DNA of 5,266 nucleotides, taken from contig JAMWBX010000111.1 of assembly GCA_023818725.1 (NCBI GenBank), positions 1-5,266 of the forward strand, read 5' to 3'. Made by a program: the position numbers and the translations under genes. Of this stretch, positions 1 to 4,351 are shown piece by piece; the first letter of the stretch is position 1, and the number at the start of each line of letters is the position of its first letter. Below the pieces are notes generated by a model. The model ran no database searches and was not told the DNA's origin. It was given only the letters and a program-made list of their open reading frames with translations. This DNA is from Candidatus Omnitrophota bacterium (GTDB lineage: Bacteria > Ratteibacteria > UBA8468 > B48-G9 > DTJG01).

Positions 1-430
1 CCTGCGGAAAGGCAACAGGAGACCACAGGCATAGCGCCTTCAATTTATGTCTGGTGGCTATTGTTACTGCTGAAATAGCACCCATTGATAGTCCGAGTAT
101 TCCTATTCTATTTTTATCTATAAAAGGTTGTTCTAAGAGGTATTCAAAGGCACTAGTTGCATCTTGAATTTCTGTTTCAAGTGTCATATCTTCGAAGTAG
201 CCCCAGCTATCTCCAGAACCCATAAAATCGAACCTCAAACATACCATTTTTGCGCTGGCGATATTTCTTGCAAGGCGTGTGAAGATGAAATGACTTTCAG
301 ACTTGTTTCCAGAAAATCCGTGGCACAGAATAACACCAGGGAATTTTTCTTCTGTTTTTCCTTCGAACGGCAGATGCAGGATACCGGTAAGCGGGTAATT
401 ATGCTTCTGGAAAACTACAGGTTTTTCCAT
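1..430 (-). CDS. Alpha/beta-hydrolase, esterase-like (N-terminal 143 codons; truncated by left edge)
   Basis: The gene reads leftward from ATG at 430-428 and stays open to position 1, so the C-terminus is missing. The visible part is the front half of an alpha/beta-hydrolase fold of the serine aminopeptidase S33 / cinnamoyl-esterase-like group. The oxyanion-hole region is HGFSGNK (residues 37-43). A conserved LRFDFMGSGDS strand-turn lies at 65-75. The nucleophile elbow is GLSMGA (113-118), giving Ser115 as the catalytic residue. The acid and His of the triad would lie outside the window. No signal peptide is visible, so the protein is probably cytoplasmic. An AAGGAG site (443-438 on this strand) lies 7 bases before the ATG and fixes the start. 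The divergent neighbour is a pectin-lyase-like protein, so a role in removing acyl groups from plant sugars is plausible, but substrate cannot be read from this fragment. Family assignment is solid; specificity is unknown. Confidence 0.88.
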   Translation of the reverse strand, partial: MEKPVVFQKHNYPLTGILHLPFEGKTEEKFPGVILCHGFSGNKSESHFIFTRLARNIASAKMVCLRFDFMGSGDSWGYFEDMTLETEIQDATSAFEYLLEQPFIDKNRIGILGLSMGAISAVTIATRHKLKALCLWSPVAFPQ

Positions 431-437
431 TTTCTTT

Positions 438-443
438 CTCCTT
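438..443 (-). promoter_or_regulatory. Ribosome binding site of the alpha/beta-hydrolase
   Basis: AAGGAG on the minus strand lies 7 bases upstream of the ATG at 430-428, a near-ideal Shine-Dalgarno site that supports this start. Confidence 0.8.
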
Positions 444-448
444 AAAGA

Positions 449-476
449 TTGACTTAACTGCCGGATTAATTATAAT
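449..476 (+). promoter_or_regulatory. Sigma70-type promoter for the PL22-like gene
   Basis: TTGACT (449-454) and a perfect TATAAT (471-476) are separated by 16 bases. Transcription would start near 483, giving a leader of about 33 bases that carries the AAGGA site used by the ATG at 516. An in-frame GTG at 477 directly abuts the -10 box and would lie upstream of the predicted transcript start, so it cannot be the translation start if this promoter is used. Confidence 0.7.
469..474 (-). promoter_or_regulatory. Possible -10 box for the divergent hydrolase gene, overlapping the plus-strand -10
   Basis: ATTATAAT at 469-476 is its own reverse complement, so a perfect TATAAT also reads on the minus strand (474 to 469). 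It would start a transcript near 462, with a leader of about 30 bases containing the hydrolase ribosome binding site. No good -35 box is seen at the expected distance; that stretch is a T-run on the minus strand. Activity in this direction is therefore a guess from position and symmetry. Confidence 0.4.
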
Positions 477-504
477 GTGTTTTTATCGAAAAAAAAATTT
501 CAAA

Positions 505-509
505 AAGGA
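505..509 (+). promoter_or_regulatory. Ribosome binding site that decides the PL22-like start
   Basis: AAGGA at 505-509 lies 6 bases before ATG 516. This favours ATG 516 over the in-frame GTG at 477, which has no ribosome binding site and adjoins a -10 box. Confidence 0.7.
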
Positions 510-515
510 AACAAG

Positions 516-1703
516 ATGATAAAAAAATGGCAGTCAGAGGCGTGTGATCTTACACATGACCCGGTAAGCGGCGCTCTGATAACAAGGTTGACATGTTCTG
601 TAATGCACAATATCAACATTTACTGTGAACAGCCCTATACTTCGCCTGATGGAAAAAAAATAGCATATACCCGTTCATTTGCCCCTGATCCGCGAATTCC
701 GCCATACCAGCTGTGTGTTGCAGATATTGAAAAACTGAAGGTAATGCTTTTAGAACCCGAAGTATCAAGTGTGATGGTGGGTACATCTGCCTGGTCAGGA
801 AAGATCTATTATTTAACACCTGCAAGAGAACTTGCTATGATTGATATTTCAACCCTTGAAAAGGAAATCATATTGAGTTTTTGGGACCTTCCAGAAGATG
901 TTTGTTTTGATACTGTATCGCCTGACCAAAGGTTTCTCATCTGCACAAGAAGAACCTGTGACACAGGCAGTGAAATCATAAGGGTTGATCTGAAAAATAA
1001 GACCTTTGAGACGATATTCAGACATGACGAAATTTTGAGCCATGTGCAGTTTAATCCAGTTCATGGCATGGATATTCTTGTTCAGCATAACAGGGGACAG
1101 AGAATAAAATCCGATGGAACTCTTCTGGCTTCGCAGCAGTCAGAGGAAGACACCACCCATTTTATTATTGATATTGATGGGAAAAATTTCAGGCAATTGA
1201 AAGTGGGTTCACCATATACAGCAGGTTCAACAGGCCATTCTGGCTGGATTGCTGATACGGGAAAGATCGGGCTCACTGTGAGATGGCCGGCGATGTCTGA
1301 AAAAGAACCATCTTTGAGATTCAAACAAATCCATGACAGTCGCCATATGCAAGGTAATTTTGTTGTTTTAGGACCTGAAGATGAAAAACCCTTTATTTTT
1401 TCTGCGCCTGAACACCTTTTCAATCATGTGAATATCTCAAAATGTGGAAAATATTTTATTTGCGATTCATATAAAAACGGAATACCGGGCCCAATTGAGA
1501 TTGTTGTTGGAAACATAAAAACAGGAAAGTACAGAACACTTGTTTCAAATTGTGGAGCACAGGGCGGAGGCGCTGCTTGTTCCCATCCTCATCCATATAT
1601 GACAGCTGATAGTAAAAATGTGATTTTTAACGCTGATCCTTACGGGATATGCCATATACACGCTGCAAGGATTCCGGATGATTTTTTAAAATCCCTTGAA
1701 TAA
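516..1703 (+). CDS. Oligogalacturonate-lyase-like beta-propeller protein (PL22 / Pectate_lyase22-like)
   Basis: This 395-residue protein has repeated propeller blades of the TolB/WD40-like kind, for example TSPDGKKIAYTR (42-53), VSPDQRFLICTRR (134-146) and ADSKNVIFNADP (364-375). The length matches oligogalacturonate lyases (about 390 residues), which cleave unsaturated and saturated di- and oligogalacturonates in the cytoplasm with a Mn ion. His-rich motifs fit that family: GHSGW (His241), FNHVN (His304) and SHPHP (His357, His359). From family knowledge, the HPH pair plus another His bind metal and a further His acts as base; mapping His241 and His304 to these roles is my inference. The usual Gln three residues before the HPH pair is Ala354 here, with a Gln at 349 instead, so activity may differ. 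No signal peptide is seen. The start at ATG 516 is supported by its ribosome binding site and promoter. It could instead be a related propeller hydrolase or lyase with another uronide substrate. The fold is fairly certain; the reaction is less so. Confidence 0.72.
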   Translation: MIKKWQSEACDLTHDPVSGALITRLTCSVMHNINIYCEQPYTSPDGKKIAYTRSFAPDPRIPPYQLCVADIEKLKVMLLEPEVSSVMVGTSAWSGKIYYLTPARELAMIDISTLEKEIILSFWDLPEDVCFDTVSPDQRFLICTRRTCDTGSEIIRVDLKNKTFETIFRHDEILSHVQFNPVHGMDILVQHNRGQRIKSDGTLLASQQSEEDTTHFIIDIDGKNFRQLKVGSPYTAGSTGHSGWIADTGKIGLTVRWPAMSEKEPSLRFKQIHDSRHMQGNFVVLGPEDEKPFIFSAPEHLFNHVNISKCGKYFICDSYKNGIPGPIEIVVGNIKTGKYRTLVSNCGAQGGGAACSHPHPYMTADSKNVIFNADPYGICHIHAARIPDDFLKSLE

Positions 1704-1732
1704 AAAGGCGGCCGGGGAAACCGGCCACCTTT
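1704..1732. terminator. Hairpin terminator between convergent genes (stronger for hsp20)
   Basis: A stem is formed by AAAGG (1704-1708) with CCTTT (1728-1732) and GGCCGG (1710-1715) with CCGGCC (1721-1726). There is one C/A mismatch and a five-base GGAAA loop. Read on the minus strand, the GC stem is followed by five T residues (1706-1702), a classic intrinsic terminator for hsp20. On the plus strand only CCTTTACAC follows, so it is a weaker terminator for the PL22-like gene, whose TAA stop (1701-1703) abuts the stem. Confidence 0.85.
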
Positions 1733-1743
1733 ACACGACTTAA

Positions 1744-2178
1744 TTACTCAACATCAATCTTGATTTCTTTTGCTTTTGCTTCTTCTGCCTTCGGAAGCAC
1801 TATCTCAAGGATACCGTCTTTGCAGGTTGCTTTTACCTTGTTGCGATCAACAGGAACAGGCAGGGTGAAGGACCGTGAAAAACTTCCAGACACCCTTTCC
1901 TTATAAATATAGTGTGCTTTTTTCTCTTCTTTCTCTTCCTGCGTTTTACCGGAGATTGTTATGGTATCACCGGTCAGAGAAATATTTATGTTTTTTTTGT
2001 CAAAACCTGGCACCTCTGCCTTTATCACAAGGCTGTCCCCGGTGTCAGTAATATCAACAGCAGGAGTCCAGAGTTTTTCTCCATAAAACTCTGTTCTAAA
2101 TCTATCAAGCAACCTGTCAAAACCGCTTTTTATCTCATCCAGCTCTCTGAAAGGTTCCCATTTAACCAGTTTCACCAT
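1744..2178 (-). CDS. Hsp20 / alpha-crystallin family small heat-shock protein
   Basis: This 144-residue small heat-shock protein would be an ATP-independent holdase in the cytoplasm that binds unfolding proteins and forms oligomers. Order of parts: an N-terminal arm with KWEPFRELDEIK (6-17), typical of the class; the alpha-crystallin domain at about 38-130, with AEVPGFDKKNI (54-64), ITISGKT (73-79) and RVSGSFSRSFTLP (95-107); the signature A-x(4)-GIL-x-I-x-LPK (Ala117 to Lys130); and a C-terminal tail ending in IKIDVE, which holds the I-x-I/V docking motif. Length is normal. The start is set at ATG 2178-2176: an excellent AGGAGG (2192-2187) lies 9 bases ahead. The in-frame GTG at 2187-2185 overlaps that site and is rejected. 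The gene stands alone, convergent with the PL22-like gene and divergent from the flavoprotein gene, and is unrelated to either in function. A candidate heat-shock promoter lies upstream. Confidence 0.96.
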   Translation of the reverse strand: MVKLVKWEPFRELDEIKSGFDRLLDRFRTEFYGEKLWTPAVDITDTGDSLVIKAEVPGFDKKNINISLTGDTITISGKTQEEKEEKKAHYIYKERVSGSFSRSFTLPVPVDRNKVKATCKDGILEIVLPKAEEAKAKEIKIDVE

Positions 2179-2186
2179 ATTGATCA

Positions 2187-2192
2187 CCTCCT
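2187..2192 (-). promoter_or_regulatory. Ribosome binding site of hsp20
   Basis: AGGAGG, continuing into GTGATC, is a near-perfect anti-16S match on the minus strand. It decides the ATG at 2178 over the overlapping GTG. Confidence 0.85.
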
Positions 2193-2213
2193 TTTTTGTT
2201 TTTCCAAAATAAT

Positions 2214-2243
2214 AGATGCTATATCCTTTTTTATAGTTTCAAG
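2214..2243 (-). promoter_or_regulatory. Candidate sigma32-like heat-shock promoter for hsp20
   Basis: On the minus strand CTTGAAA (2243-2237) matches the sigma32 -35 consensus. After 15 bases, TAGCATCT (2221-2214) partly matches the -10 consensus CCCCATNT (five of eight positions, counting N). The transcript would begin about 28 bases before the hsp20 ATG. A standard TTGACA/TATAAT pair was not found here; TATTAT at 2214-2209 lacks a -35 partner. The -35 lies inside an inverted repeat, TTTCAA-GTT-TTGAAA (2237-2251), that could be an operator or chance. No CIRCE element is present. Confidence 0.4.
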
Positions 2244-2329
2244 TTTTGAAATTTTCTGGCAGATTTTCATCGATGTGTTAAATTATGAAAAACAACTTTC
2301 TGCATATCCATAGGAGTGTACACACATTC

Positions 2330-2358
2330 TTGACATAGCTTTATATTACTGGGATAAT
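2330..2358 (+). promoter_or_regulatory. Strong sigma70-type promoter for the flavoprotein-aminotransferase-oxidoreductase operon
   Basis: A perfect TTGACA (2330-2335), a 17-base spacer and GATAAT (2353-2358) with an upstream TGG (extended -10) form a near-consensus promoter. Transcription would start near 2365, about 31 bases before the flavoprotein ATG. A small dyad ATATTA-CTGGGA-TAATAT (2343-2360) spans the -10. A palindrome GTGTACAC (2316-2323) sits just before the -35. Either could bind a regulator, but both are short. Confidence 0.75.
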
Positions 2359-2395
2359 ATCAAGGTCCTGAATTTTACTGTCTGATGCTACTATT

Positions 2396-2935
2396 ATGAA
2401 TAAAAATATCGTTATAGGAGTGTGCGGGTCAATAGCGATTTACAAAGTTCCTTCTGTAATAAGAAGGTTGCAGGATAAGGGCTGGAACGTGAAGGTAATT
2501 ATGACAGAAGCAGCAACAAAGTTTATTGCTCCACTGACTTTTGAAACAATCTCAAAAAATCAGGTTTATACCGATATGTTCAAAAGAGATGCGCAGTGGG
2601 ATATTTCACATATTTCACTGGGTGAGTTTGGACATGTATTGCTTGTTATTCCCGCAACAGCAAACATAATAGGAAAGGTTGCGTCTGGCATTGCTGATGA
2701 TTTGCTTTCTTCAACGATTATGGCATCTTCTGGAAAAATTATTTTTGCTCCTGCGATGAATGTCAGGATGTGGGAAAATCCGATAGTTCAGGAAAATATC
2801 GCAAAACTTAAGAAACTCGGCTATGTCTTTGTTGAACCTGAGCAAGGGAAACTTGCAAACGGCACAGTGGGAAAAGGAAGGCTTGCTGAAATAGAAAAAA
2901 TAGTTGACACAGTTGAAAGGATTTTCCATTCTTGA
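2396..2935 (+). CDS. HFCD-family flavoprotein, stand-alone CoaC-like (phosphopantothenoylcysteine decarboxylase-type domain)
   Basis: This 179-residue protein is a single flavoprotein domain of the homo-oligomeric FMN-containing Cys decarboxylase family. Visible motifs are GVCGSIAIYK (8-17), which contacts the FMN phosphate; SHISL with His72 at the position of the catalytic His; PATANIIGKVASG (86-98, the PASANT-type FMN loop); and PAMNVRMW (119-126, the PxMNxxMW substrate motif with Asn122). CoaC enzymes decarboxylate phosphopantothenoylcysteine in CoA synthesis. In most bacteria this domain is fused to a CoaB synthetase domain (about 400 residues in total), which is absent here. The flap motif that is normally LACG has LANG (153-156), so the Cys that finishes the CoaC reaction is Asn155. 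The enzyme may therefore be a divergent CoaC or a different decarboxylase or flavin enzyme. It ends in tandem TGA TAA stops and leads an operon with an aminotransferase. No Shine-Dalgarno site precedes ATG 2396, although the protein start aligns well with the family. Confidence 0.82.
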   Translation: MNKNIVIGVCGSIAIYKVPSVIRRLQDKGWNVKVIMTEAATKFIAPLTFETISKNQVYTDMFKRDAQWDISHISLGEFGHVLLVIPATANIIGKVASGIADDLLSSTIMASSGKIIFAPAMNVRMWENPIVQENIAKLKKLGYVFVEPEQGKLANGTVGKGRLAEIEKIVDTVERIFHS

Positions 2936-2964
2936 TAAGGCATTAAGTTCACAATAAACTAAAC

Positions 2965-2970
2965 GGAGGT
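2965..2970 (+). promoter_or_regulatory. Ribosome binding site of the aminotransferase
   Basis: GGAGGT lies 4 bases before ATG 2975. It is slightly close but strong, and fixes the start. Confidence 0.75.
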
Positions 2971-2974
2971 AAAA

Positions 2975-4339
2975 ATGGGTAAAGCATATCCCCTTGAGCC
3001 AGTAGAGGTTAAACCAGTAAGTACCAGATACAGAAAGATTATAACAAAAATTCCTGTTCCTGAATCAATGCCAATTCTTGAAAAGCTAAGACAGTGGGAA
3101 CCTCGTTCAATGAGTGGACAACCGCTTGTTGTCTGGCACAGGGCAAAGGGTGTAAATGTTTTCGACGCCTATGGGAATATGTGGCTTGATTTTTCTTCAG
3201 GAGTGCTTGTTACAAATGCGGGGCATGGAAATCCAGCAATCTGTAAGGCGATAAAAGAAATGGTTTCAAGACCATTTTTGCACAACTATTGTTTTCCAAG
3301 CGAAATAAGAGCAAATCTTGCCGAGAAAATTGGGAGTCTTGCACCAGAACCACTTAAAAAGGTATTTTTCCTTACCACAGGCGCGGAAACCATTGAATGC
3401 GCAATAAAACTTTCAAGAACAGCGGGCAGACTGATAAGCCCGAATAAAAAAATTGTTGTTTCATTTGAACATGCCTTTCATGGAAGGACGCTCGGAGCGC
3501 AGATGGTTGGGGGAATTCCTTCTCTTAAGGAATGGATTGGAAATCTGGACCCGGATATGGTTCAGGTGCCGTTTCCCGGAGATCCAAGACAATCCGATAG
3601 GAGTTTTGACCTTTTTATCCATACCCTAAAGGAAAAGGGAATTAATTTTGATAATATCTGCGCAGTTATCTCAGAAACATATCAGGGAGGAAGTGCTGCT
3701 TTCATGCCTGTGGAATACGTAAGAAAATTGAGAGAATTTTGCGATAAGCATAAGGCATTTTTGATTTTTGACGAAGTGCAGGCAGGCTTTGGAAGAACTG
3801 GGACATTGTGGGGATTTCAGCACTATGGAGTTATTCCTGACATTTTCACGCTTGGCAAGGGTATTTCAAGCGGGCTTCCAATTTCTGCAGTTGTTGGAAA
3901 ACCCGAAATTATGGACTTATATGATCCAGGAACAATGACCAGTACCCATACTGGAAATCCTGTTTGCGCTGCGTCCGCAATTGCCAATATCGATTACATT
4001 ATCAAAAAGAATCTGCCACAGCACGCTGAAAAAATGGGAAGGGTTTTTGAAAAGGAACTCAACAGAATAAAGGAGAAACATCCGGTTGCTGGATTTGTTT
4101 GTGGAAAAGGTCTTGTATGGGCTATAGGGATAGTGAAGCCAGCAACCATGGAACCGGATGGCGACCTTGCCTTCGAAATAGTAAAAAAATGTGTCGAAAA
4201 AGGTCTTCTGCTTTTTGCTCCGGTGGGATTTATGGGGGCCTCTCTAAAAATTGCCCCCCCGCTTGTCATAAAAAAGGATGCCATTATTGAAGGTTGCGCT
4301 GTGATAGAAGAGGCGATTGCAGAAGTGTCCCATGGTTAA
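2975..4339 (+). CDS. Class III PLP-dependent aminotransferase (GabT/omega-transaminase-like)
   Basis: This 454-residue cytoplasmic enzyme has the full class III set. It shows FSSGVLVTNAGHGNP (73-87) near the substrate tunnel, TGAETIE (135-141) for the PLP phosphate, FEHAFHGRT (164-172) with an aromatic-His-Gly that stacks on PLP, SETYQGG (233-239), and DEVQAGFGRTG (266-276) with Asp266 for the pyridine nitrogen. Lys295 in TLGKGISSGLP is the Schiff-base lysine, and THTGNP (324-329) completes the site. Near the end, LKIAPPLVI (424-432) has Lys425 where many relatives have Arg. Such enzymes move an amino group between an amino acid, amine or amino-sugar-like donor and a keto acid or aldehyde. 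The exact substrate cannot be told, and a GABA, beta-alanine or ornithine assignment would be over-reach. Residues 1-40 form an N-terminal extension ahead of the usual core; length is at the upper end of normal. It lies 39 bases after the flavoprotein gene and 12 before the oxidoreductase gene, suggesting co-transcription. Confidence 0.93.
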   Translation: MGKAYPLEPVEVKPVSTRYRKIITKIPVPESMPILEKLRQWEPRSMSGQPLVVWHRAKGVNVFDAYGNMWLDFSSGVLVTNAGHGNPAICKAIKEMVSRPFLHNYCFPSEIRANLAEKIGSLAPEPLKKVFFLTTGAETIECAIKLSRTAGRLISPNKKIVVSFEHAFHGRTLGAQMVGGIPSLKEWIGNLDPDMVQVPFPGDPRQSDRSFDLFIHTLKEKGINFDNICAVISETYQGGSAAFMPVEYVRKLREFCDKHKAFLIFDEVQAGFGRTGTLWGFQHYGVIPDIFTLGKGISSGLPISAVVGKPEIMDLYDPGTMTSTHTGNPVCAASAIANIDYIIKKNLPQHAEKMGRVFEKELNRIKEKHPVAGFVCGKGLVWAIGIVKPATMEPDGDLAFEIVKKCVEKGLLLFAPVGFMGASLKIAPPLVIKKDAIIEGCAVIEEAIAEVSHG

Positions 4340-4351
4340 AATGGGGTAAGA

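Noticed and set aside
164..445. Open frame on the plus strand opposite the hydrolase
   Set aside because: It is antisense to a clear alpha/beta-hydrolase with catalytic motifs and a ribosome binding site; its own product has no recognisable pattern.
477..515. In-frame GTG start giving 13 extra residues to the PL22-like protein
   Set aside because: The GTG abuts the TATAAT box, has no ribosome binding site, and the extra residues are a Lys-rich read-through of an A-rich leader.
1082..1423. Minus-strand open frame inside the PL22-like gene
   Set aside because: It is a shadow of the plus-strand propeller gene with no ribosome binding site or family motif.
1912..2313. Plus-strand open frame across hsp20 and its upstream region
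   Set aside because: It is antisense to a textbook Hsp20 gene and gives a Phe-rich product typical of a shadow frame.
2316..2323. GTGTACAC palindrome upstream of the operon promoter
   Set aside because: At only 8 bases with no extended symmetry, it is too short to call an operator and is noted only within the promoter entry.
2193..2395. Search for a riboswitch, small RNA or CIRCE element in the divergent intergenic region
   Set aside because: Only promoter-like elements and short dyads were seen; there is no extended conserved fold, no CIRCE sequence and no terminator-antiterminator pair.
3994..4284. Open frames on both strands overlapping the aminotransferase 3' part
   Set aside because: The aminotransferase frame is intact and conserved through this part; the others lack start signals.
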